From NCBI GenBank assembly GCA_027316975.1, contig DAHVFL010000079.1, positions 1-12,500 on the forward strand: a stretch of DNA of 12,500 nucleotides. The letters are read 5' to 3'. This stretch comes from Chloroflexota bacterium. GTDB lineage: Bacteria; Chloroflexota; Ktedonobacteria; Ktedonobacterales; Ktedonobacteraceae. Under the pieces are notes generated by a model. The model was not told the origin of the DNA, did no database searches, and was given only the letters and a program-made list of their open reading frames with translations. Position 1 is the first letter of the stretch, and every line of letters starts with the position of its first letter. Shown here piece after piece: positions 1 to 6,064 of this stretch. The position numbers and the translations under genes are program-made.

Positions 1-1581
1 GGGCGTAAGTGTTTGCCCGATGCGACCGCTAAACGCGGGCGCATCTTCGACCGCAACGGCGTTTTGCTTGCCTATTCAAAAGCAGTTCCCGCCAATACCA
101 ATAACCCGAATGCCGACAATTTGTGTGTCTACCAGCGCGTCTACACCCATCCTTCGATGGCACCGATAATTGGCTATTATGTCAGTCCCGTTTTCTGTGC
201 CAAAACTCCCTATTGTGAGGCAGGAGTCGAGAAACAATTTGACGACTACCTGAGCGGCAACGTCGGCATTACCGGCCTCAACAATACCGTGAACAAGGCT
301 CTGCACCTCCCTCCCGTTGGTGACGACATCTATCTCACCATCGATGTGCGTATTCAAGACCTTGTTGCAAAGAATTTTAACCTGGAAGCGCCGGATGTTG
401 GTCTCAACGATGTCTTCACGACTGATCGCGGCTCGGTCATCGTCTCAGACCCGCGCACAGGCGAAATTCTGGCAATGTACAGCAATCCAACCTTTGATAA
501 TAATCGTGTCGCTAGCGGCGATCTCGATTACCTGTCGAGCCTGTTGAAGGATGCCAAACAGCCCCTGGTGAATCGCGCCATCAACGATTGTTTTGTGCCA
601 GGCTCAATCTATAAAACTCTGACCTTGATGGCAGGCCTGGATAGCGGCAAGTTTACTCTCGCAACGCCGTTCTATAATGATGGCGATCCCAATCACCTGC
701 AGGCAATCAAGGTGCGCCTGGGAGAGGGCAACAACACGGAACTCTTCGGCCCGGTTGGCAATAACATCGATGGCTATACCCGTACCTACCCTGTTCCTTT
801 ACTCTACGGCTATTCTCACTCGGATAACATCATTTTCGCCCAGGTTGGCACCAATACAGGAGTTACCAACTGGCTCAATTACAACCGCGCATTTTATGTG
901 GGCAGACAGATTCCCTTTGATTTGCCGGTCAATGTCAGCACGGTCACGCCACAGCCGCAGAAAAATCTTTGCGCCACAACCGCTCCGCCTGAAACTGCGC
1001 TTAACGTCGTGCAGCTGGCGGAAAACTCCTTTGGTCAGGGCGTTGACTTCATAACCCCTCTGCAGATGTCCCTAATTGATAATGCCGCCGCCAACGATGG
1101 GCAGTTGATGCGCCCCACCCTCATTTCAAAGATTGTGGACCCCTCGCAATCGGTACTCAAGTCGTTCTCAGCTACATCGCTGGGCAATCCCATATCCAGG
1201 CAAACAGCGACCCAGGTGCGCGATGCCATGTACAGCGTGGTAGCCTGTGGCTCCGGTTCGCTCAACAGAGTGCAAATCAGCTATCAATACACGCCGTGGT
1301 CGGTAATCGGCAAGACGGGTACAGGTCAGGTAGATGCCACGAGCAAAACGCCAGCCCAGTCCTGGTTTATCACGGCAGCGCCCTACACCTACCAGTCCAA
1401 TGATAAGCCGGCCATCACCATTGTGGCAATGAAGGAGAATGGTGGTGAAGGAGCCTACGCCAACGGCCCCATGCTGCGCAACATCTACAACAGCATCTTT
1501 TCGCAGGGGTTGATAAAAGTGCAGCAGCCGCCCGCGCCCGACCCCAACTTCTGCACCAATACAGGACTGCTGGGGCGTTAA
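1..1581 (+). CDS. Class B penicillin-binding protein (transpeptidase), 5' end outside window
   Basis: A D,D-transpeptidase that cross-links peptidoglycan stem peptides outside the membrane. The frame is open from base 1, so the N-terminal membrane anchor lies upstream; a TTG at 13 is in frame but is unlikely to be the start. The visible part begins at the pedestal domain, with the RGRIFDRNG motif typical of class B enzymes. All three active-site motifs are intact: SIYK (bases 604-615, nucleophile Ser), SDN (820-828) and KTG (1312-1320). The phrase DIYLTIDVRIQD precedes the catalytic domain, as in PbpA/FtsI-type proteins. There is no PASTA domain at the C-terminus. It resembles actinobacterial PbpA-like proteins, often found beside a rodA/ftsW gene, but that neighbour would lie outside the window. 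The stop overlaps the stop of the convergent fur-family gene. Family assignment is secure; the exact cellular role (elongation or division) is not. Confidence 0.93.
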   Translation, partial: GRKCLPDATAKRGRIFDRNGVLLAYSKAVPANTNNPNADNLCVYQRVYTHPSMAPIIGYYVSPVFCAKTPYCEAGVEKQFDDYLSGNVGITGLNNTVNKALHLPPVGDDIYLTIDVRIQDLVAKNFNLEAPDVGLNDVFTTDRGSVIVSDPRTGEILAMYSNPTFDNNRVASGDLDYLSSLLKDAKQPLVNRAINDCFVPGSIYKTLTLMAGLDSGKFTLATPFYNDGDPNHLQAIKVRLGEGNNTELFGPVGNNIDGYTRTYPVPLLYGYSHSDNIIFAQVGTNTGVTNWLNYNRAFYVGRQIPFDLPVNVSTVTPQPQKNLCATTAPPETALNVVQLAENSFGQGVDFITPLQMSLIDNAAANDGQLMRPTLISKIVDPSQSVLKSFSATSLGNPISRQTATQVRDAMYSVVACGSGSLNRVQISYQYTPWSVIGKTGTGQVDATSKTPAQSWFITAAPYTYQSNDKPAITIVAMKENGGEGAYANGPMLRNIYNSIFSQGLIKVQQPPAPDPNFCTNTGLLGR

Positions 1582-2021
1582 GTTTGCTGTTGCATGGCTT
1601 TCCAGCACTCGTCGCAATAGCCTGCCGCCACAAGATCGAGCGTCAGGCCATGGTAGCCGTATTGTTCCTGTAGCTGTTCATTGAGATTGCCCAGCAAACT
1701 TTCGTTCAGATGAATGGTCGCATGGCAATGGCGGCAGACAAGATGGTGATGCGCCTGACCTTCGGCGGCCTCATACCGTGGCTGGCCGCCGGGGAGATGA
1801 TTTTCGCGCACCAACCCCAGTTCTCGCAATAATTCGAGCGTGCGGTAAATCGTGGAAAGGCTGACATACGGGTTGCGTTTCTGAACCCGCTCCTGTATCT
1901 GCTCAACACTCAAATGTTGCTCGGCTTCCTGAATGACGCTTAAAATCATGAAACGCTGCGGCGTCAGGCGGTATCCCCGTTTGCGCAGTAACTCGTTACT
2001 GCTATGTACAAAATGATGCAT
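1578..2021 (-). CDS. Fur/PerR/Zur-family metal-dependent transcriptional regulator
   Basis: A small dimeric DNA-binding repressor that senses a metal or peroxide. The N-terminal winged helix is clear (LTPQRFMILSVI, then VSLSTIYRTLELLRELGL, the recognition helix). The structural zinc site has both CxxC pairs: C96/C99 and C136/C139 counted from the ATG at 2021. Regulatory-site candidates are H36, E84, H91, H93 and H104. The position matching PerR Asp85 is Glu, and that matching PerR Asp104 is His, so a classical iron/peroxide PerR is less likely. Fur, Zur or a divergent sensor remain possible. I chose ATG 2021 (147 residues) because a GGGGG run lies 6 bases upstream; an in-frame TTG at 2027 would touch that run. 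The gene is convergent with the upstream PBP and shares four bases with it. No Fur box is obvious upstream. Confidence 0.9.
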   Translation of the reverse strand: MHHFVHSSNELLRKRGYRLTPQRFMILSVIQEAEQHLSVEQIQERVQKRNPYVSLSTIYRTLELLRELGLVRENHLPGGQPRYEAAEGQAHHHLVCRHCHATIHLNESLLGNLNEQLQEQYGYHGLTLDLVAAGYCDECWKAMQQQT

Positions 2022-2376
2022 CCACAACCCCCGGTCGGTAAAGTACGTTTTGCTCTCTCGCTCTTATCCTAACATTGCTTGCAAGGGCCGTCAACGTCCA
2101 CCGCATCAAGAGACGCTGGTTGTCATCCTGAGCGCCCGGTTTGTCATCCTGAGCGCAGCGAAGGATCTAACTCGTCGCGCATAGAGATCCTTCGCTGCGC
2201 TCAGGATGACAGCCAGCATCTCCAGTTCTCTGCCGGGAAGTCTTCTTTCAGCACGCCTGCATGTCCGCAACATTTCCATTGGCTATCGTTGATTCACTGT
2301 AGACTGGCAGCAGGGGTGTGCGCAACCGCCTCTTTCTTTTGTGCCGCCGCAGGCAGCAAATTATACAAAGTCAGGG
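2022..2376. other. Intergenic region between the fur-family gene and the small-protein/fdhD unit
   Basis: This stretch must hold the leftward promoter of the fur-family gene, but I find no convincing -35/-10 pair there. It contains the palindromic repeat at 2121-2211. The part from 2212 to 2376 shows no gene, hairpin or operator that I can support. Confidence 0.5.
2121..2211. repeat. Intergenic palindromic repeat, 27-bp perfect arms plus an extra partial copy
   Basis: The left arm (2142-2168) begins TGTCATCCTGAGCGCAGCGA. The right arm (2185-2211) is its exact reverse complement over 27 bp, with a 16-base loop between them. A third, partial direct copy (first 15 bases) sits just upstream at 2121-2135. 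The same element recurs at 3630-3699. It resembles a widespread REP-like intergenic family whose false translation reads CHPERSEGS and RCAQDDS. As RNA it would form a very stable hairpin, but no T-run follows, so it is not a standard terminator. Confidence 0.9.
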
Positions 2377-2410
2377 TACAATATGAATGCAGGGTCGTGA
2401 ATGGACCCTG
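2377..2410 (+). promoter_or_regulatory. Possible -10 box and 5'-UTR hairpin/operator before the small-protein/fdhD unit
   Basis: TACAAT at 2377-2382 resembles a -10 box, but the expected -35 position (about 2354-2359) reads CAGCAA, which is poor. If this box is used, transcription would start near 2389, exactly at a perfect 7-bp inverted repeat: CAGGGTC (2390-2396), a 7-base spacer, GACCCTG (2404-2410). The repeat ends just before the ribosome binding site. It could be an operator over the start site or a 5' stem-loop. The geometry is suggestive only. Confidence 0.35.
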
Positions 2411-2425
2411 AAAGGATAGGACACG

Positions 2426-2692
2426 ATGGTTCGCTGGGAACATCGCTACTTACTGGGAACAATGGTCTTTACCATCGCCGGTGATGTCGTGCGCGACTTT
2501 GATGAAGAATACGATGCATGGAGCTGGTTAGAACAGGAAGGGTGGGGATTGGTTGCTATCGAACCGCCTGACCCTGTAAAGCCCGGAGCCTGTAAATATT
2601 ACTTCAAACGCCAGAATGTGCCGCCTTCATCAACCGCGCGGATGGTCAGCACCCAATCACTGCCGGCGTATCAGCAACGAGGAAGAGGCTAA
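2426..2692 (+). CDS. Uncharacterised 88-residue protein, translationally adjacent to fdhD
   Basis: I do not recognise this protein. It is a small soluble protein without a signal peptide or membrane segment. The N-terminal two thirds looks folded: beta-like LGTMVFTIAGDVV, an acidic aromatic stretch DFDEEYDAWSWLEQEGW, then GLVAIEPPDPVKP and YYFKRQ. The C-terminal ~20 residues look disordered. The ATG at 2426 has AAGGATAGG just upstream with about 5 bases of spacing. Its TAA (2690-2692) touches the GTG of fdhD with no gap, so the two are almost surely co-transcribed and probably translationally coupled. A link to formate dehydrogenase maturation is inference from this position alone. The codon content and good ribosome site support it being real. 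Confidence 0.7.
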   Translation: MVRWEHRYLLGTMVFTIAGDVVRDFDEEYDAWSWLEQEGWGLVAIEPPDPVKPGACKYYFKRQNVPPSSTARMVSTQSLPAYQQRGRG

Positions 2693-3580
2693 GTGACAAC
2701 TCCAGGCTTCTGGCGTTCGCCGCTCGATCCAGAGCGCGTGATGCAACTGCCGGTCGCGCACTGGCAAGATACCGAGCAACAACAGCGCGAGGAACACCTG
2801 ACCGTTGAGGAACCCCTGGAGATCCGCCTCAACCGGCGCAGCCTGGCTGTCATCATGCGCACTCCCGGCCACGATTCCGAACTGGCCTGCGGCTTCCTCT
2901 TTAGCGAAGGCATCATACAATCCCACGACGATATACTCTCTATCGAAGACGCCGTTGATGCTGATGGTTTGCCCCTGGCGAACGTTGTCGATGTGGCGTT
3001 ACGCTCATCGTCTACAGGCGGCGGCGCCGCTTCTGATGCCGCCGATGCCGCTGGCGCTCCCGCCTTTCAACGACATTTCGCGGTCTCGGCGAGCTGCGGG
3101 CTGTGCGGGAAAAATAGCATCGCCGATCTGCTTTGCACTATCCCTCCTGTAATAGAAGATGAAATGCATATTGCCCCTGCCACTCTCTATACTCTCACCG
3201 CCCGCTTACGCGAGCAGCAAGACGTGTTTTCACACACGGGCGGATTGCACGCCGCCGGCCTCTTCACCCGCGCCGGAGAACTTCTCCTCTTGCGCGAAGA
3301 TATTGGCCGTCACAATGCCGTCGATAAACTGATCGGGCATGGCCTGCTGCATTCCACGCTTCCCTATAGCCAGCATATCCTGCTGGTAAGTGGGCGTACC
3401 TCGTTCGAGATCATCCAGAAAGCCCTGCTGGCTCGCATTCCCTGTATCGCAGCCATCTCCGCCCCCTCCAGCCTGGCCGTTGAACTGGCCGACAGCAGCG
3501 GCATCACCCTCGTCGGTTTCCTGCGCGATCATGCCATGAACGTCTATACGCACCCCGAACGCATTATAATGCAGAAATAG
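2693..3580 (+). CDS. fdhD: FdhD, formate dehydrogenase accessory sulfurtransferase
   Basis: FdhD passes sulfur from a cysteine desulfurase (IscS in E. coli) to the bis-MGD molybdenum cofactor, which formate dehydrogenases need for activity; it acts in the cytoplasm. The protein has 295 residues, near family length. Conserved features are CGLCG (C135 and C138, the sulfur-carrying CxxC loop), the HTGGLHAAGLF stretch, REDIGRHNAVDKLIG (cofactor binding), SGRTSFEI, and the C-terminal GITLVGFLRDHAMNVYTHPERI. Residues around 104-122 form an Ala/Gly/Ser/Asp-rich low-complexity insert just before the CxxC loop. The start is GTG 2693, with AGGAAGAGG just upstream inside the end of the preceding gene. 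No formate dehydrogenase or molybdopterin gene lies in the window, so the client enzyme is encoded elsewhere. Confidence 0.96.
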   Translation: MTTPGFWRSPLDPERVMQLPVAHWQDTEQQQREEHLTVEEPLEIRLNRRSLAVIMRTPGHDSELACGFLFSEGIIQSHDDILSIEDAVDADGLPLANVVDVALRSSSTGGGAASDAADAAGAPAFQRHFAVSASCGLCGKNSIADLLCTIPPVIEDEMHIAPATLYTLTARLREQQDVFSHTGGLHAAGLFTRAGELLLLREDIGRHNAVDKLIGHGLLHSTLPYSQHILLVSGRTSFEIIQKALLARIPCIAAISAPSSLAVELADSSGITLVGFLRDHAMNVYTHPERIIMQK

Positions 3581-3629
3581 AGGGGCAAGGCGTCGTTTTC
3601 CGATGAATTTTACCGATCAAAGCCGGTCG

Positions 3630-3699
3630 TGTCATCCTGAGCGCAGCGAAGGATCTCGCTGCCAGGCCAGGCAGACCCTTTGCTGCGCTCAGGGTGACA
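3630..3699. repeat. Second copy of the intergenic palindromic repeat, slightly diverged
   Basis: The left arm (3630-3656) is identical over 27 bases to the left arm at 2142-2168. The right arm (3673-3699) matches its reverse complement at 24 of 27 positions. Two of the three changes would give G-U pairs in a + strand transcript and the third gives an A-C mismatch, so the stem is largely kept. The loop is 16 bases, the same length as in the first copy but different in sequence. The two copies flank the small-protein/fdhD unit. Confidence 0.88.
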
Positions 3700-3839
3700 A
3701 GACATTCCCGATGGTGGGTGGGAAAAACCATTATATCATCACAACAACTTGTCAATAGATTCAAAGAACAGAACGCGCATAAAAGTGAGTACATGCATCA
3801 CGGTATTTCTCGTTATGTCAATGTAATGCTTGATTTTAG

Positions 3840-3884
3840 TTATCCACAAGTTATCCACCGCTTTGAAACGATTTTGGTGGATAA
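3840..3884. promoter_or_regulatory. Cluster of three DnaA-box-like sites upstream of mraZ
   Basis: TTATCCACA at 3840-3848 is a perfect consensus DnaA box. TTATCCACC at 3851-3859 (same strand, starting 11 bp later, about one helical turn) and its reverse complement GGTGGATAA at 3876-3884 each differ at the last base. The second and third sites also form a 10-bp inverted repeat (3850-3859 and 3876-3885) around a 16-base spacer. They lie about 40 to 85 bp upstream of the predicted mraZ transcription start. DnaA binding is inferred from the motif. The palindromic pair could instead be the operator of another dimeric regulator. Confidence 0.6.
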
Positions 3885-3910
3885 CACCCTTTTCGCCGTG
3901 TTCGTTGTAA

Positions 3911-3919
3911 TGGTATACT
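3911..3919 (+). promoter_or_regulatory. Extended -10 promoter for the mraZ operon
   Basis: TGGTATACT contains the extended -10 TG one base before TATACT (3914-3919), a strong match to the housekeeping sigma consensus. The -35 position (about 3891-3896, TTTCGC) is weak, as is usual for extended -10 promoters. The predicted start near 3926 falls inside the first TGGGG box, so a protein bound there would block initiation. Confidence 0.6.
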
Positions 3920-3921
3920 TA

Positions 3922-3948
3922 GTGGGGAGAAGTGGGGGATTGTGGGGA
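3922..3948 (+). promoter_or_regulatory. Putative MraZ operator: three TGGGG boxes with a 10-bp period
   Basis: TGGGG occurs at 3923-3927, 3933-3937 and 3943-3947, each preceded by G and separated by exactly 5 bases. E. coli MraZ binds TGGGN repeats with 5-base spacers in the promoter of its own operon, so the match in motif, spacing and location is close. The array overlaps the predicted transcription start and lies about 75 bases before the mraZ start codon, consistent with autorepression. Confidence 0.75.
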
Positions 3949-4023
3949 AGGTGTTAGAGAAAGTGGTGGGCATAACCATCATGTGGGGAGCGGTTATCGT
4001 TTTTCGTGAAAGAATAGAAGGCG

Positions 4024-4431
4024 ATGTTTCTCGGCCAGTACGACCATTCAATAGATGCCAAGGGGCGCGTTGCGGTTCCCGCGAAATTCCGGCCGCAACT
4101 GGAAGAGGGCGCGGTAATCAGTAAGGGCATGGGAACGTGCTTATCCGTCTATACCATAGAGCGTTGGGCAGAGAAATCGCAGGAGTTAACCGAAGGCAAA
4201 ACGACAGAAGAGTTACGCGACTTTGAGCGGCGCATCTATCCGAGCGCGAGTGAAGAGAAGTTGGATGGACAGGGGCGGCTGGTAATTCCTGCCAGGTTAC
4301 GCTCCTATGCCCGTTTGGAGAGTGAAGTAACAGTAGCGGGTGTGCGCGATCACTTTGAAATCTGGGATCGCGCCACCTGGCAGGAATACCAGAACAGACT
4401 TGATGCGGAAGGCAACGGTATTCCCTTTTAA
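4024..4431 (+). CDS. mraZ: MraZ, transcriptional regulator of the dcw operon
   Basis: MraZ is a ring-forming DNA-binding protein that controls the division and cell wall operon it heads. The 135-residue product has two tandem AbrB-like SpoVT/MraZ domains. Each carries the DxxGR...P motif: DAKGRVAVPAKFR at residues 11-23 and DGQGRLVIPARLR at 81-93. It opens MFLGQYDHSID, almost the family consensus. The purine-rich AGAAGG ribosome site sits unusually close (about 2 bases) to the ATG, but the start is fixed by the conserved N-terminus. The TGGGG array upstream is its likely operator. It is the first gene of a run reaching at least to the terminator near 8300. Confidence 0.97.
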   Translation: MFLGQYDHSIDAKGRVAVPAKFRPQLEEGAVISKGMGTCLSVYTIERWAEKSQELTEGKTTEELRDFERRIYPSASEEKLDGQGRLVIPARLRSYARLESEVTVAGVRDHFEIWDRATWQEYQNRLDAEGNGIPF

Positions 4432-4432
4432 A

Positions 4433-4466
4433 TTGCAGTACCCTCAAGCTTGCAGTACCCTCAAGC
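4433..4466 (+). repeat. Perfect 17-bp tandem duplication after mraZ
   Basis: TTGCAGTACCCTCAAGC occurs twice back to back (4433-4449 and 4450-4466), beginning two bases after the mraZ stop codon. It looks like a recent slippage or unequal-exchange event. The remaining 130 bases before rsmH (4467-4596) show only weak hairpins, such as CTTC/GAAG around 4515-4530. Confidence 0.9.
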
Positions 4467-4596
4467 GGGTCGAGAAAAAAGGGAGTTCCTGCCGCTTTCA
4501 GCGAGGAAAGTTAACTTCTCGAACCCGAAGAGGTCAAGTGGCAATGCACTAAGGGCGGGAAGCTGGCGCTGCAATTCGCATCAATGTGGAATAGAT

Positions 4597-5613
4597 ATGC
4601 AATCAGGTCAACTTAATCATATACCTGTAATGCTGGAAGAGGTGCTGGAGTATCTCCGGCCCCAACCTGGCGGGCGGTATATTGATGGCACAATAGGCGG
4701 AGGCGGTCATACAGAGGCCATTCTTGAACAATCTGCGCCCGATGGCAGGGTTCTCGGCATCGATACCGATGCGCTGGCCCTGGAGCGAGTGGGCAAACGG
4801 CTCTCGAGCATGGTCGAACAGGGACGATTAGCGCTGGCGCGAGGGAAATTCGCGGAACTGGCCCGTATCGTACAGGACGAGGCCGGTTTTGTGTCTTCTG
4901 TGGATGGTATCTTGCTCGACCTGGGTTTCTCCTCGTACCAGATGGATGACCCGCAGCGCGGCTTCTCGTTTAGCGCCGATGGGCCGCTGGATATGCGCCT
5001 CGATCAAGCGCAGGAACTGAGCGCCGCGGAACTGGTGAACAATGCCAGCGAGGAAGAACTGGCAAACATTTTCTGGCAGTACGGCGAAGAGCGGCGTTCG
5101 CGCCAGATCGCCTGGCGTATCATGCGGGAGCGCGCGCGCGGGCCAATTACCAGCACGGCGCAATTAGCAAAGCTGGCTGCGGCTGGCGTACCTTTTAGAC
5201 CCGGCATGATCCACCCGGCTACGCGCGTCTTTCAGGCGCTGCGTATCGCCGTTAATGGCGAGCTTGAGCAGTTAGAAACTGCATTGCCGCAGATGCTAGA
5301 GATACTCAGCGCGGCCAGCGCGCATCAACATATGTCTGGGAGGAAAGGTGAAGTTGAGGAGGAGACGACAGGTGGGAGAATGGTGGTCATCTCGTTTCAT
5401 TCGTTGGAAGACCGGCTGGTCAAGGTGTTTATGCGGCGCGAGGCGAGCGATTGTATCTGTCCGCCAGAGACGCCGGTGTGTATATGCGGTCACAAAGCGC
5501 GACTGCGCATTCTCACACCCCGGCCAGTGATACCGGGCGAACGCGAAGTGCAGGTTAACCCTCGCGCTCGCAGCGCCAAATTGCGTGCTGCTGAAATAAT
5601 TGTAGGGTTATAG
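4597..5613 (+). CDS. rsmH: RsmH, 16S rRNA (cytosine-1402-N4)-methyltransferase
   Basis: RsmH (MraW) uses S-adenosylmethionine to methylate N4 of C1402 in the ribosomal P site and sits in the dcw cluster in most bacteria. With ATG 4597 it has 338 residues. The family opening HIPVMLEEVLEYLRP starts 7 residues in, which fixes this start; a GTGGA lies 6 bases upstream. Visible motifs are the SAM-binding DGTIGGGGHTEAILE (GGGGH at 34-38), DGILLDLGFSSYQMDDPQRGFSF from residue 103, SFHSLEDR (266-272), and the C-terminal NPRARSAKLRAAE. A hydrophilic Glu/Gly/His-rich insert of roughly 18 residues precedes GGRMVVISF. The frame stays open upstream to 4450, but that part looks unlike the family. ftsL follows after 13 bases. 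Confidence 0.96.
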   Translation: MQSGQLNHIPVMLEEVLEYLRPQPGGRYIDGTIGGGGHTEAILEQSAPDGRVLGIDTDALALERVGKRLSSMVEQGRLALARGKFAELARIVQDEAGFVSSVDGILLDLGFSSYQMDDPQRGFSFSADGPLDMRLDQAQELSAAELVNNASEEELANIFWQYGEERRSRQIAWRIMRERARGPITSTAQLAKLAAAGVPFRPGMIHPATRVFQALRIAVNGELEQLETALPQMLEILSAASAHQHMSGRKGEVEEETTGGRMVVISFHSLEDRLVKVFMRREASDCICPPETPVCICGHKARLRILTPRPVIPGEREVQVNPRARSAKLRAAEIIVGL

Positions 5614-5626
5614 AAGGGAGAAAAAC

Positions 5627-6004
5627 ATGCGGGCATCAACGAAGCCTATCCTGGCTGCCAGGCGAAGGCGACAACTGCATCCGTTTTTCTTCCGCATGGG
5701 ACCCGTCGGATTGAGCATCTGTAGTGTGTTGCTTATCAGCCTGATGGCCGTGCTGTACCTTTCACAATTGGGGCAGGCGGTGACAACTAATCAAGAAATC
5801 CAGCGTTTGCACCGGCAGCAGGCGACATTGGCGCGCGAAGATCAAGACCTGGCGCAACAGATCGCGCAGGAGCAATCTCCGGTCTACATCGCGGCCCGCG
5901 CCGCCGCTATGGGGTTAGTCCCCGCCGATCCGAAAACGATCATAGTTCTGGTTATCCCGCATCTCAAACCTGTACCATCGGACGATCAACGTTTACAACC
6001 TTGA
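5627..6004 (+). CDS. ftsL: FtsL/DivIC-like division protein
   Basis: A bitopic membrane protein that, in characterised bacteria, joins FtsB/DivIC and FtsQ to activate the FtsWI septal synthase. The 125-residue product has a basic cytoplasmic N-terminus (RRRR at 12-15), one transmembrane segment at about 26-46, and an extracellular coiled coil at about 52-83 (QEIQRLHRQQATLAREDQDLAQQIAQ). A short tail AAAMGLVPADPKTIIVL follows, like the conserved end of FtsL/DivIC domains. Sequence identity in this family is low, so the call rests on topology and on its place between rsmH and the PBP gene. AAGGGAG lies 6 bases before the ATG. DivIC/FtsB is the alternative, but position favours FtsL. Confidence 0.8.
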   Translation: MRASTKPILAARRRRQLHPFFFRMGPVGLSICSVLLISLMAVLYLSQLGQAVTTNQEIQRLHRQQATLAREDQDLAQQIAQEQSPVYIAARAAAMGLVPADPKTIIVLVIPHLKPVPSDDQRLQP

Positions 6005-6064
6005 ACAGCAGAAAGCGGTTTACCGCAGGTATCTGCACGTACCAGGCAGAAAGGAGGCAAGAGC

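Larger units (their letters stand above)
3581..4023 (+). other. Intergenic control region upstream of the dcw operon
   Basis: A 443-base gap holding, in order, a palindromic repeat (3630-3699), a relatively AT-rich stretch (about 3725-3840) with no gene I can support, three DnaA-box-like sites, the mraZ promoter, and the TGGGG operator array. The likely untranslated leader of mraZ, roughly 3926-4023, carries two further out-of-phase TGGG motifs at 3967 and 3984. Confidence 0.8.

Noticed and set aside
2079..2411. Open frame of 110 codons across the palindromic repeat
   Set aside because: Its translation is the repeat itself (CHPERSEGS and RCAQDDS), a known false protein pattern; it has no ribosome site and no protein-like remainder.
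3725..3890. Complete chromosomal origin of replication
   Set aside because: Only three DnaA-like boxes, no neighbouring dnaA, dnaN or other origin genes, and no clear unwinding element; kept as a DnaA-site cluster instead.
4450..4596. Longer rsmH start at TTG 4450
   Set aside because: The extra 49 residues are unlike the family, begin in a tandem duplication, and have no good ribosome site; ATG 4597 fits the conserved HIPVML start.
4467..4596. Riboswitch or the known mraW-leader RNA
   Set aside because: Only short weak stems are visible and no recognised conserved core; I could not match it to a family by eye.
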